A stretch of DNA of 64,000 bases, from contig JBFMFO010000015.1 in the NCBI GenBank assembly GCA_040754095.1, positions 4,026 through 68,025 of the forward strand. Direction: 5' to 3'. The notes under the pieces are model-generated. The model made no database searches. It saw nothing but the letters and a program-made list of their open reading frames with translations, and was not told the origin of the DNA. The stretch is from QYQD01 sp040754095. Lineage in GTDB: Bacteria; Desulfobacterota; QYQD01. The translations under genes were made by a program, and so were the position numbers. This document shows, piece by piece, positions 48,708-57,680 of this stretch. The stretch's first letter is position 1, and each line of letters starts with the position of its first letter.

Positions 48708-49874
48708 ATGGGATTTTTTTCCTTTAAGCTTGCGACATCCATGAGATTTGGGGTCGGAGTGATTGACGAACTGCCGGATGCCGTAAAAAAACTAAAGGGG
48801 ACAAAGCCGCTTTTAGTTGCCGATCCGTCCCTGCGCAAGGCCGGTTTATTAAACAAGCTGGAAGAGCCTCTCAAGAAGGCAGGCATTTCGTATGCCCTGT
48901 TTGAAGAGGTCGATCCTGAACCGGGTCTGAAACTGGCTGATCGGGCTGCGGAGACGGCCCGCAAAAACGGGTGTGATTGTGTTATCGGGGCCGGCGGCGG
49001 CTCGGCTATGGACATAGCCAAGGCAGCGGCTGTTCTTTTGACAAACGAGGGCAAAGCGGTCGATTATGTCGGGCTTAACAAGGTGGAACATCCGGGTGTT
49101 CCAAAGATCATGGTGCCTACTACGGCCGGGACCGGCAGCGAGGTCACGTTTACGGCGGTCTTCATCAATGAAAAGACCAGGTCCAAAGGCGGGATAAACG
49201 CTGATTTCCTTTATCCGGAACTGGCTATTCTCGACCCGGCGTTGACTGCCTCTGTGCCTCCTTTAGTGACCGCTTATACGGGCATTGATGCCTTTACCCA
49301 TGCTCTGGAGGCCTTTGTCTCGCGGGCCGCTCAACCCTTTTCCGACCTCTGGGCCCTGGAAGGGATAAGGCTTATCAGTGGAAGTCTGCGACGGGCCTGT
49401 TGCCAGGGTGATGACCTGGAGGCCAGAAGCGATATGCTCCTCGGCAGCCTATACGGCGGACTGGCCCTGGCCACGGCCGGGGTAGGGCTGGTTCATGCCA
49501 TGGCCTATCCTCTGGGGGGGCTATACCGGATACCGCACGGCCTGGCCAATGCGGTGCTGTTGCCTTATATAATGGTCTATAATCTGGTTGGAGATCTTCC
49601 GAAGTTTGCCGCCGTCAACGAAGTCATGGGAGAAGATGTATCGCACGGCTCGTTGCGTGAGACGGCCGAGATGACCTGCGAGACGGTGCGTCTCCTGTGT
49701 GCGGATGTAGGCATCCCGGAGTCTCTTAAAGACCTTAACATCTCTGCAAAAGATATACCGAAGATGGCCAAGATCGCCATGACCGTGGCCAGACCCATTG
49801 CCAATAACCCGCGCACCGTGACTGTGGATGAAGTGATCGCACTTTATGAAATGGCCTATGAAGGGCTCGATTAA
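48708..49874 (+). CDS. kdnB: KdnB-like iron-containing alcohol dehydrogenase
   Basis: 388 residues of the Fe-ADH family. NAD site GAGGGSAMDIAKA near 93, and metal/active-site blocks PTTAGTGSEVT, IDAFTHALEAFVS and HAMAYPLGGLYRIPHGLANA with the metal-binding Asp/His residues. In Shewanella KdnB oxidises C8 of Kdo to an aldehyde for amination by KdnA. The assignment rests on the next two genes, an aminotransferase and a KdsB, which form the same trio. Alone the protein would only be called a Fe-ADH. The promoter lies at 48627-48655. Confidence 0.82.
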   Translation: MGFFSFKLATSMRFGVGVIDELPDAVKKLKGTKPLLVADPSLRKAGLLNKLEEPLKKAGISYALFEEVDPEPGLKLADRAAETARKNGCDCVIGAGGGSAMDIAKAAAVLLTNEGKAVDYVGLNKVEHPGVPKIMVPTTAGTGSEVTFTAVFINEKTRSKGGINADFLYPELAILDPALTASVPPLVTAYTGIDAFTHALEAFVSRAAQPFSDLWALEGIRLISGSLRRACCQGDDLEARSDMLLGSLYGGLALATAGVGLVHAMAYPLGGLYRIPHGLANAVLLPYIMVYNLVGDLPKFAAVNEVMGEDVSHGSLRETAEMTCETVRLLCADVGIPESLKDLNISAKDIPKMAKIAMTVARPIANNPRTVTVDEVIALYEMAYEGLD

Positions 49875-49891
49875 GGGAAAGGCACCCAAAA

Positions 49892-49921
49892 AGACCTTTG
49901 CAAAACGTTTTGCAAGGGTCT
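49892..49921. other. 30-bp near-perfect palindrome between kdnB and kdnA
   Basis: AGACCTTTGCAAAAC and GTTTTGCAAGGGTCT form a 15-base dyad with a single mismatch that becomes G-U in RNA. No T-run follows, so it is not a normal terminator. It may act as an operator, an RNA processing site or an mRNA-stabilising hairpin between two operon genes. Confidence 0.6.
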
Positions 49922-49941
49922 CAAAGAAAGGAGACTGACAG

Positions 49942-51147
49942 ATGCCCGGATATGAAGTATTCGGCAAAGAAGAACGGAGACAGATAATGGACGTCCTGAA
50001 GACAGGCGTCCTCTTTCGGTATGAGTTTCCTAATGAACGCAAGGGCGTCTATAAGGTCAGAGAATTTGAGGCGGCCTTTGCCCGCTACTGCGGCGTAGCC
50101 CATGCCCAGGCCGTATCTTCAGGGACGGCTGCTTTGAAGGTGGCCCTGGCCGCCCTGGGTATCGGCGCCGGCGACGAGGTCATAACCCAGGGATTTACCT
50201 TTGTGGCCACCTGGGAGGCCATCTTTGCCATCGGCGCTATACCGGTCTTCGCGGAGATAGATGATACGTTGAATATGGACCCGGCAGATATCGAAAAAAA
50301 AATAACGCCGCGCACCAGGGCCATTATCCCTGTGCACATGTTAGGGGCGCAGGCCAGAATAGAAGAGATCGTGGCTATCGCCCGCCGCCATAACCTGAAG
50401 GTGATAGAAGATACCGCCCAGGCCGCCGGGGGCCGGATAAACGGCAAGCATGTAGGCTCCTTCGGCGATATGGGTACGTTTTCCTTTGACCCGGTAAAGA
50501 CCATCACTACCGGGGAAGGCGGTATGGTCATTACCAATGACGCCGGCCTCTACCGCAAGGCCTGCGAATATCACGATCACGGCCATGATCACGTGCCCAA
50601 TCCAGGCGGGAGGGGCGGGGAAGGGCGGAGTTTTATCGGTTTGAACTACCGTATGATGGAACTCCAGGGAGCCATCGGCTTGGCCCAATTGGCAAAGCTC
50701 GACAGCATCATTGCCCTGCAGAGGAAAAACAAGGCTCGCATAAAAAAGGCCCTTAAGAAAATTAAGGGGATAACCTTTCGCAGACTCGTCGATGAGGCCG
50801 GGGATACGGCTACTTTTTTGGCCTTTTCCCTGCCGGACGCAGAAAAGGCGCGGGCCTTCAATGCCGTTCTCAAAGAAAACGGGGCCGGGGCCGTCTATTT
50901 TGCCGAGAACACATGGCATTATTACCCGAAATGGGAGCATCTCCTGGCCGGTTCCACGCCGGCGGCGAGCGGCTGGCCCTTTAAGCAAAAAGAGTCCGGT
51001 CGCGACCTTAAATATCGGCCCGATGCCTTGCCCCAGTCGGCAAGGATCATGGAGCGGTGCCTGGTCTATCCGATACCGGTAAAGATGCCGAAAGAGCGCC
51101 TGGCCCAGATTCTGGACGCTATTGAAAAGGCCGCGAAGGTCCTATGA
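49942..51147 (+). CDS. kdnA: KdnA-like DegT/DnrJ/EryC1 aminotransferase
   Basis: 401 residues. The PLP lysine is in SFDPVKTITTGEGGM near 186, with SSGTAALKVAL (phosphate binding), VIEDTAQAAGG (Asp to PLP nitrogen) and GLNYRMMELQGAIGLAQL. KdnA in Shewanella transfers an amino group to 8-oxo-Kdo to give 8-amino-3,8-dideoxy-Kdo (Kdo8N). The neighbours kdnB and kdsB support the same pathway. The cytoplasmic product would be activated by the next gene. The SD is AAAGGAG, 6 bases before the ATG. Confidence 0.85.
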   Translation: MPGYEVFGKEERRQIMDVLKTGVLFRYEFPNERKGVYKVREFEAAFARYCGVAHAQAVSSGTAALKVALAALGIGAGDEVITQGFTFVATWEAIFAIGAIPVFAEIDDTLNMDPADIEKKITPRTRAIIPVHMLGAQARIEEIVAIARRHNLKVIEDTAQAAGGRINGKHVGSFGDMGTFSFDPVKTITTGEGGMVITNDAGLYRKACEYHDHGHDHVPNPGGRGGEGRSFIGLNYRMMELQGAIGLAQLAKLDSIIALQRKNKARIKKALKKIKGITFRRLVDEAGDTATFLAFSLPDAEKARAFNAVLKENGAGAVYFAENTWHYYPKWEHLLAGSTPAASGWPFKQKESGRDLKYRPDALPQSARIMERCLVYPIPVKMPKERLAQILDAIEKAAKVL

Positions 51148-51151
51148 AATA

Positions 51152-51296
51152 CGCATCCGCCAGCGGCGGACAAAGGACAATGAAAATAATCCCCCCTCCC
51201 CCCCCTTTAGTAAGGGGGGGGACATCCATCAAGTCCCCCTTTGGAAAAGGGAAACCGTTCCATTCCCCCTTTGGAAAAGGGGGATACAGGGGGATT
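51152..51296. repeat. 50-base GC repeat plus CCCCCTTT hairpins between kdnA and kdsB
   Basis: GCATCCGCCAGCGGCGGACAAAGGACAATG (51152-51182 region) matches parts of 5580-5632 and 44453-44503. CCCCCCTTTAGTAAGGGGGG and two CCCCCTTTGGAAAAGGG units follow. The terminal AGGGGGA may serve as the ribosome-binding site of kdsB. The stretch is open in frame with kdsB and could be mistaken for an N-terminal extension. Confidence 0.75.
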
Positions 51297-51301
51297 TTCG
51301 G

Positions 51302-52039
51302 GTGAAAATCGTGGCCATAATCCCGGCTCGCTACCCATCGACGCGCTTCCCCGGAAAGCCCCTGGCAGACATCTTTGGAAAGCCCATGATCCGGTATGTC
51401 TATGAGAGGGCCAACCAGGTACAGGAACTGACAAATGTAGCCGTGGCTACGGATGACAAGCGCATCTATGACGCTGTGCTCGGGTTTGGAGGCGAAGCGG
51501 TCATGACTGCTGCCGGCCACCCCTCCGGCACAGACCGGATCGCTGAGGCCGCGGATAAACTGTCCCTGGCCGATGAGGATATCGTCGTCAATATCCAGGG
51601 CGATCAACCTTTGTTCCCGCCCGAGATTATCAAGGACCTCACCGCGCCCCTTTTGGGCGATAAGGCCATCCCCATGTCCACTCTTATCTACAAGATTGTG
51701 CGGCCGGAGGAGCTTACCGATCCCAATCACGTAAAGACCGTGTTTGACCGGGATGGATATGCCCTTTATTTTTCTCGGGCCACCATCCCGTTTTTTCGCG
51801 GAGAAGGCGTCCTGCCTGACTATTACAAACACCTAGGTTTCTATGCCTACCGCAAGAGTTTCCTCACGCGCTTTGTCGCACTGCCCGTGGGGGTATGGGA
51901 GGCATCTGAAAGGTTGGAGCAGCTCCGCGCCCTTGAACACGGCTACCGTATTAAGGTAGTTCTGACCCCGCACGATTCCATTGAGGTGGATACGCCTGCG
52001 GATTTGGAGAGGGTCAAGGCGGTGATGCGCGAAGGCTGA
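51302..52039 (+). CDS. kdsB: 3-deoxy-manno-octulosonate cytidylyltransferase (Kdo or Kdo8N type)
   Basis: 245 residues, normal for KdsB. VAIIPARYPSTRFPGKPL at the start is the CTP-binding loop, and VNIQGDQPL, HPSGTDRIAEA and YKHLGFYAYRK are further family blocks. It couples the sugar to CMP for lipid A-core assembly. Beside kdnA and kdnB it is likely to use Kdo8N, as the KdsB paralogue of Shewanella does. Specificity cannot be read directly. The GTG at 51302 begins right at the family's N-terminus; the ATG-like extension to 51122 is repeat sequence. Confidence 0.92.
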   Translation: MKIVAIIPARYPSTRFPGKPLADIFGKPMIRYVYERANQVQELTNVAVATDDKRIYDAVLGFGGEAVMTAAGHPSGTDRIAEAADKLSLADEDIVVNIQGDQPLFPPEIIKDLTAPLLGDKAIPMSTLIYKIVRPEELTDPNHVKTVFDRDGYALYFSRATIPFFRGEGVLPDYYKHLGFYAYRKSFLTRFVALPVGVWEASERLEQLRALEHGYRIKVVLTPHDSIEVDTPADLERVKAVMREG

Positions 52040-52305
52040 TCCATACAGCAATCCTGTTCCTCCTCATTTTCCACACAATAACCCACACAGACGGGCACGG
52101 TATAGCAGTCAAAGACTCCCCTGAGAATCCCGCTCGGTTCTCAGATATTGCTCTATAAGTAACCCCTTGTCGATAGACATGTAAGATTTATGCCTTTGCT
52201 TTATTTAGTCGATTTGTTTAATATTATCATAAAAAATTAACGATATGTTTTTATATTGAGTCGGTCGAGGCAAGAGCAGTATATTATGAAAATATACTGG
52301 AGCGG

Positions 52306-55080
52306 TTGTTTAACGGCATGGCTATGCAGGTGGGTATAGAAAAACATCATAGCTGTATCAACACAGCGGTTGCCATTAGATATTTTGAAGACTACGCGCC
52401 GGGGCTTGTAGATAAACTGCTTCAACACCTAGGCCCGGAAGTGGATGGCCTTCCGGATGCCAAGGGCTTCCTCACGGATCCGAACAACTGGGTGTCCGGC
52501 CATGTCTTGATCAATATGTACAGAAATGCCAGGCAGCTCCTGGGAGATGATGTTATCTTCAAGATTGGTTTTGATTCGGTGTTCAAGAAACGTCTGGGAT
52601 ACATACAGAAAATCCTTTTTTTCGTCCTGGGAGGTCCAAAGCAGGCTGTGAAGAATATCCAGGCCTTGAATGATAAATTTAACCGGAGTAAGACCATTCG
52701 CATAGTCAGAATAACCAATAAAGATGCTATCATGCAGCTCCACTGGTTCCGTAATGTTCCTCTTTCCGAAGACTTCTGTTCAGTAAATAAGGGTATATAC
52801 GCTGCCGTCCCTGTAATCTGGGGGCTGCCTCCCGCCCATCTTGAAGAGACCAGGTGTTTTTTTAAGGGTGATGAGTATTGCGAATACCACATAACCTGGA
52901 GAAAGAAATCTCTTCTTAGAGAGTATTTTTTTAAGGCCAACGTGGCACAGCAGGTTCTGGAAAACAGCATCAGCGAGCTGGAAAGAGACAAGGAATTAAT
53001 AAAGAAGAAATATGATGAGATACACAGGCTAAATATCCAGCTTAAGAGCAAGATCGACCAGCTCTTAAGCCTCCAGGAAGTGAGCACGGCGATCCTTTCC
53101 ACCCTGGACACGGAACGTCTGTTTGATTTGATCTTAAGACTTCTGGTCAAGGTGGCCCGACTGGACAGGGCGGCTATCTTTATCGTGGACGAAGAGAAAC
53201 AGGCCCTTTCTCTGGTACATGCTGTCGGCGTCTCACCGGAAGATTTTTCAGATATCAAGGATTACACGGTATCTTTATCCAAAATAGATAACATCATTGC
53301 CCGGGCTGCTACCCGGAAAGAGCCTGTCTTTGTGGAAGACGTGGCAGGATCGGCCTTGAACAAAGACAACCCACTCATCAGAAAATTCAGACCCAAGGCG
53401 TTCATTCTGATTCCTTTGGCGGCTCAGGGTAAAATACTCGGCGTGTTGGTAGGCGATCAAATCCACGATAGCCTGAACGTCGCCTTTCCTGATAAGGAAT
53501 TTTTAACCAGTTTTGCCAACCAGATCGCCATGTCCCTGAACAATAGCAATCTCTACAGGAAACTCGCCGCATCCGAAAGAAGGTATCGACAGTTGATAGA
53601 GAATGCCCATGACGGCATCTGGGTCCTGGACGATAAGGACAACTTGATCTTGGCCAACCGGCGAATGTCGGAAATCTTTACCAATGGACATCTCATAGGC
53701 CGGAATATTCACCGCTACGTGGATGGGGAAAATGAAAAAATTCTCAATGGGCTGCTTGACCAAAACAAGGCGGGTTTCGTTGCCCAGGGGATGATGGAGT
53801 TGAGGAGTAAAGACGGGGGGCAGATATCAGCTATAATCAGCAGCGTGCCCTTAATGGAGGAGGGGTCATGTAAAGGCAGTTTTGCCATAGTAACTGATAT
53901 CAGTCATATAAAGAGATTGGAACGGCAATTGTACCAGGCCCAGAAAATGGAATGCATAGGGACTATGGCTGGGGGGATCGCCCACGACTTCAATAATATT
54001 CTGACCAGTATCCTGGGTTATACATCCCTCCTGAAACAGCAGGTTCAGGATATGGACGCCCAACAGGGTTTCGACGTTATAGAAAAGTCGAGCTTAAGGG
54101 CCGCAGACCTGGTCAAAAAGATGCTCACTTTCAGCCGGGGAGGCCAGATTCAAAACCTGGCGCCGGTTGATGTCAATGGAGTCGTCCAGGAGACAGTACG
54201 GTTGTTGGAAAACGTTATCGATAAAAGAGTGGAGATTCAACTGCGGCTGGAGGCCGGCCCGGCTACCATTCTGGGGGATGCCACTCAACTCCAGCAGGCC
54301 ATGCTCAATATCTGTCTCAACGCCCGCGATGTAATGCCTGATGGCGGAGTGTTAGGCATTAAGACGGAAATTTGTACGATAACCAACAGGCACGACACAC
54401 ACTATCTCTCGGTCGCGCGCGGCAGATACGTAAAAATCAGCATATCCGACACCGGACCGGGTATTGACGAAAATAAGTTGGGTAAAATTTTTGATCCGTT
54501 TTTTACGACTAAGCCGCTGGGAAAGGGCACAGGGTTGGGTCTGGCCGTGGTCCACGGAATCGTCAAGGGTCTCAAGGGCCATATCCATGTGGACAGCAAG
54601 ATTGGGAAAGGGAGCACCTTTGAATTGCTTTTCCCGGAGGCCGACATCGAAGCCGTTGAACAAGCGCCAGCAGAACATACGGCAAAGGTTGAAGGCAGAG
54701 AAACGATATTGCTGGTAGATGATGAACAATACAACAGGGAACTGGGAGAAAGGGTGCTCACATTTCACGGCTATAATGTGCTATTGGCCAAAGATGGCCT
54801 TGAGGCCGTTGACATATATAAATCTGCAAAGGATGCGATTGCCCTGGTTGTCTTGGATTTCATGATGCCGAACCTGTCGGGGAAAGATACCTACAAACGG
54901 CTTAAGGAGATCAATCCGGCTGTGAAGGTGATTATTTGTACCGGATACGGCCTGGACCATGAGGCCATGCAAGAGATGCAGGATGGGGTATGCAGCTTTA
55001 TTCAAAAGCCGTATAACCTTGAAAAACTGGCCCAGGCAGTCCGCATGGGTATTGACTCAGGATCTGTCTTGCCTAACTAG
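52306..55080 (+). CDS. Soluble hybrid sensor kinase (V4R-like-GAF-PAS-HisKA-HATPase-REC)
   Basis: 924 residues, no membrane segment. Residues 1-200 resemble the N-terminal sensor of XylR/V4R-type proteins and end in CFFKGDEYCEYHITW, a likely ligand or metal pocket. GAF about 260-420, PAS about 425-540, H-box GGIAHDFNN with His about 560, HATPase_c with DTGPGID and GTGLGLAVVHG, and a receiver with Asp about 851 (VVLDFMMPN) and Lys in IQKPYN. The start is unclear: TTG at 52306 has GGAG close by and ATG at 52318 is possible. The frame is open further upstream without ATG, GTG or TTG. Confidence 0.88.
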   Translation: MFNGMAMQVGIEKHHSCINTAVAIRYFEDYAPGLVDKLLQHLGPEVDGLPDAKGFLTDPNNWVSGHVLINMYRNARQLLGDDVIFKIGFDSVFKKRLGYIQKILFFVLGGPKQAVKNIQALNDKFNRSKTIRIVRITNKDAIMQLHWFRNVPLSEDFCSVNKGIYAAVPVIWGLPPAHLEETRCFFKGDEYCEYHITWRKKSLLREYFFKANVAQQVLENSISELERDKELIKKKYDEIHRLNIQLKSKIDQLLSLQEVSTAILSTLDTERLFDLILRLLVKVARLDRAAIFIVDEEKQALSLVHAVGVSPEDFSDIKDYTVSLSKIDNIIARAATRKEPVFVEDVAGSALNKDNPLIRKFRPKAFILIPLAAQGKILGVLVGDQIHDSLNVAFPDKEFLTSFANQIAMSLNNSNLYRKLAASERRYRQLIENAHDGIWVLDDKDNLILANRRMSEIFTNGHLIGRNIHRYVDGENEKILNGLLDQNKAGFVAQGMMELRSKDGGQISAIISSVPLMEEGSCKGSFAIVTDISHIKRLERQLYQAQKMECIGTMAGGIAHDFNNILTSILGYTSLLKQQVQDMDAQQGFDVIEKSSLRAADLVKKMLTFSRGGQIQNLAPVDVNGVVQETVRLLENVIDKRVEIQLRLEAGPATILGDATQLQQAMLNICLNARDVMPDGGVLGIKTEICTITNRHDTHYLSVARGRYVKISISDTGPGIDENKLGKIFDPFFTTKPLGKGTGLGLAVVHGIVKGLKGHIHVDSKIGKGSTFELLFPEADIEAVEQAPAEHTAKVEGRETILLVDDEQYNRELGERVLTFHGYNVLLAKDGLEAVDIYKSAKDAIALVVLDFMMPNLSGKDTYKRLKEINPAVKVIICTGYGLDHEAMQEMQDGVCSFIQKPYNLEKLAQAVRMGIDSGSVLPN

Positions 55081-55594
55081 CCTATATTCCCTCCAATTTA
55101 TTGTTTTTCCGCCATAATATTGCCACCATACCTCCGAACTTGACGTAGCCCTTCTTATTGCAAAAAAATCTTTTTTTTCGTTTTATTATGTGATAGGCAT
55201 ATTTAGCGTTTGAGTGTTACTTACAGCTAAGCGATTAACTTCTTTTTTTGTGCGGTCTCACTCAAAGCCTCTCTACACTTAGCGAAGGTCAATCAGATAT
55301 ACCTTTAGTGCGGTCGAGGCCGATGACCAACTCTGCTGCCAATGATCGTTTCCCGGGGAAAAATACACCCCCACATCTTTTAGCATCAACATCTCCAATA
55401 CCTGCATTCAATCCAGTTCTTATCCGGAAGCTCCCCTCTCCTGACGGGAGGGTAAGATCTCCACCCCTAGTCCTCTCCTGTCAAAGGAGGCTGTTTCGCA
55501 ATGTCATTGCGATGGAGGGGTATAGGGATTCCGGATGAGAATGATCCAATCATTGCGGACAAAGCCTAATAAAATTACGAAGGAGGTAATTACT
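55081..55594. other. Gene-free gap before the acyltransferase
   Basis: About 510 bases with no convincing gene. The first half is AT rich. The second has CTCCCCTCTCCTGACGGGAG and related GAGG/CCTC hairpins (55430-55515), which look like another short palindromic repeat. The frame of the next gene extends to 55535 but without support. Confidence 0.4.
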
Positions 55595-56605
55595 ATGAAA
55601 GGAACAGGCAAACGCATATTCGCCAAGGTCGGACTAAGCAGGTTTTTGCAATGGCGGATTAATACTTATATAGTCCGCTTTCTTCCCCTGGCCCTCTCCC
55701 GGGCCTATTTGTGCCTTTTGGGGTGCATATATTACGCACTCAATAAGGGGGAACGAAAAGTCATCGAAAATACCATAACAGCTATATTTGAAGGAAGATA
55801 TCAACCTAAAGAAATAAAATGGGTTACCGAATTGGCGATCAAGGGGATTTTCACTCATTACCATGAAAAATTATTTATGACTTATACTAACTATAAGTGG
55901 CTGCGCTCCTTCATATTCCAAAACATACGCCTGAGAAATCAGGAGCTGCTCAATGCGGCCCTTAAAAAAGGCCGGGGTGTTATCCTGGTGACCGGTCATT
56001 TTGGAGCGGTAGAACTCATACCCCTGACTCTGGGCATGCGAAATTATCCTGTGACTACGATTGTTCGTTTTAAGACCAGAAGGCTAAAAAAGGCCTTGCT
56101 GGAACGGGCCATGCCCTGCGGTATTCGTCTTTTGGATGCCGGCACAGAAAATGTAACGTTTGCTGCACTCGGCACACTCAAGGAGAATAGAATACTTCTT
56201 ACCGAATGTGATGAGTTTGAGGCGTGGAGGCCGCACAAAGACAGAAGCACAGAATTTTTGGGGGTTACCTTGCCGGTGGACAGGACCCTGGATGCACTGC
56301 AAAAGAAATATCAGTCCCCGGTGATATTTGCGCTCTTAAAACGCGGATGGAACGGCACCTATGTCATGGAATTTCATGATGTCGCTGAAGTCAAGGAGAC
56401 AAAACAAGGCCTTTCTATAGCCGAAAGGGTCTTGTCCATCCTGGAAAATTATATTTACACCTATCCTGAGCAGTGGTATCAATGGAAACAGGCCGGCCTG
56501 TTTTTAAGACCGCTACTGCAGGGAGTCATGGAGCAGACTGATGAGATTAAGGGCGCTGGACATCTTTCATCTCCGCATCCCGTTTTTGTTCCCGGTCAAA
56601 CATAG
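55595..56605 (+). CDS. LpxL/HtrB-like lysophospholipid acyltransferase
   Basis: 336 residues from the ATG at 55595, preceded by GAAGGAGGTAATTACT (strong site); the frame opens at 55535. An N-terminal membrane-associated segment (FLPLALSRAYLCLLGCIYYAL) is followed by the acyltransferase motif TGHFGAVE (H-x4-E) near residue 133 and later VIFALLKR and YPEQWYQWKQ, the usual end pattern of LpxL-type enzymes. It may add a secondary acyl chain to lipid A or another lipid at the inner membrane. The last 65 bases overlap the next gene. Confidence 0.85.
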   Translation: MKGTGKRIFAKVGLSRFLQWRINTYIVRFLPLALSRAYLCLLGCIYYALNKGERKVIENTITAIFEGRYQPKEIKWVTELAIKGIFTHYHEKLFMTYTNYKWLRSFIFQNIRLRNQELLNAALKKGRGVILVTGHFGAVELIPLTLGMRNYPVTTIVRFKTRRLKKALLERAMPCGIRLLDAGTENVTFAALGTLKENRILLTECDEFEAWRPHKDRSTEFLGVTLPVDRTLDALQKKYQSPVIFALLKRGWNGTYVMEFHDVAEVKETKQGLSIAERVLSILENYIYTYPEQWYQWKQAGLFLRPLLQGVMEQTDEIKGAGHLSSPHPVFVPGQT

Positions 56606-57680
56606 CCTGGCTGTTCGGGAATGCTCGGAGTCTCTCGTCGTGCGGGTAGAGACGGAAACAGGTCTCTCCGGTTATGGCGAAGGGACTCCCAGAGGCTATG
56701 TAACCGGAGAAAGCATAAGCGGGAATATTGCATTTCTTGAAAAAGGCCCTGTACCCATGCTTGCCGGGCACGTTTACCCGGACCTGCTAAGCGTGCGCGA
56801 GTTCCTTGACGCGCTATCTGCGCAGGATGACGCATGCAAAAACCCCTCAGCGGTTTGTGCCCTTGAAACTGCGTTGCTGGATGCGGCCGGAAAGGCATGG
56901 CGTAAGTCTGTATCGGAGATACTCGGCCTTGAATGCGAACAGAAGCAGCTTACTTACAGCGCTGTAGTTTCTCTATTACCTTTGGACAAGTTTGAGGCTT
57001 TTCTCCTCATGGTCAAACAGAGGGAGATGAGATTTCTCAAATTAAAGGTGGGCAACGAGTCAGACTTGGCCCGTCTGGAATTGGCCCGTAAGATTCTGGG
57101 AAGCGACATCGATATCCGGGTGGACGCTAATTGTGCATGGACGGCCGACGAGGCTATCCGGAAGATCGAGGAGATGAAAAGATACGGGATTTCGGCTGTA
57201 GAGCAGCCGATAGCCAGGGAAGACTTAAAAGGTCTTAAGAAAGTCTCCGAAAACGCCGGCGTTCCCATTATTGCCGACGAATCGCTCTGCAGTGTCGCCG
57301 ATGCCGGACGTCTGGCGGAAATGAAGGCCTGTGAAATTTTTGATATTCGTCTCTCAAAATGCGGCGGTTTCCGGAATGCCGTTAAGATATTGGAGATAGG
57401 CCGTGAGACGGGTATAAGAGCCATGCTCGGGAGTCATGTCGGCGAAACGGGTATCCTCTCGGCGGCGGGCCGGCGCTTTGCCCAGTGTTTTGATGGACTC
57501 GTCTATATCGAGGGTTCCTTCTCCTCCCTGCTCCTGGAAGAAGATATCGTCCGGGAAGACCTGGTCTTCGGCAAGGGGGGGATTGCCCCCCCTCTTCCAG
57601 GACCAGGGTTGGGCATTACCGTACGGGAAGACGTGTTGAAGCGATACAGTGTACAACAGATAAGCTTTCAAAAGCTGTAG
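56541..57680 (+). CDS. Enolase-superfamily enzyme (dipeptide epimerase / MLE group)
   Basis: 379 residues. MLE-type active site: FLKLKVG (KxK, first base) near 166, RVDANCAWT (metal Asp) near 195, VEQPI (metal Glu) near 221, ADESLCS (metal Asp/Glu) near 246 and RLSKCGG (second Lys) near 271. The KxK plus K pair fits racemases such as L-Ala-D/L-Glu epimerase, but o-succinylbenzoate synthase shares the fold. A murein-peptide role is plausible. It overlaps the acyltransferase gene by 65 bases in another frame, an unusually long overlap. GGAG lies 9 bases before the ATG. Confidence 0.87.
   Translation: MRLRALDIFHLRIPFLFPVKHSLAVRECSESLVVRVETETGLSGYGEGTPRGYVTGESISGNIAFLEKGPVPMLAGHVYPDLLSVREFLDALSAQDDACKNPSAVCALETALLDAAGKAWRKSVSEILGLECEQKQLTYSAVVSLLPLDKFEAFLLMVKQREMRFLKLKVGNESDLARLELARKILGSDIDIRVDANCAWTADEAIRKIEEMKRYGISAVEQPIAREDLKGLKKVSENAGVPIIADESLCSVADAGRLAEMKACEIFDIRLSKCGGFRNAVKILEIGRETGIRAMLGSHVGETGILSAAGRRFAQCFDGLVYIEGSFSSLLLEEDIVREDLVFGKGGIAPPLPGPGLGITVREDVLKRYSVQQISFQKL

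Noticed and set aside
51122..51301. 60-residue N-terminal extension of kdsB
   Set aside because: It is read from repeat hairpins (KGGDIHQVPLWKR-type peptide). KdsB proteins begin at VAIIPARYPSTRFPGKPL, and the GTG at 51302 fits.
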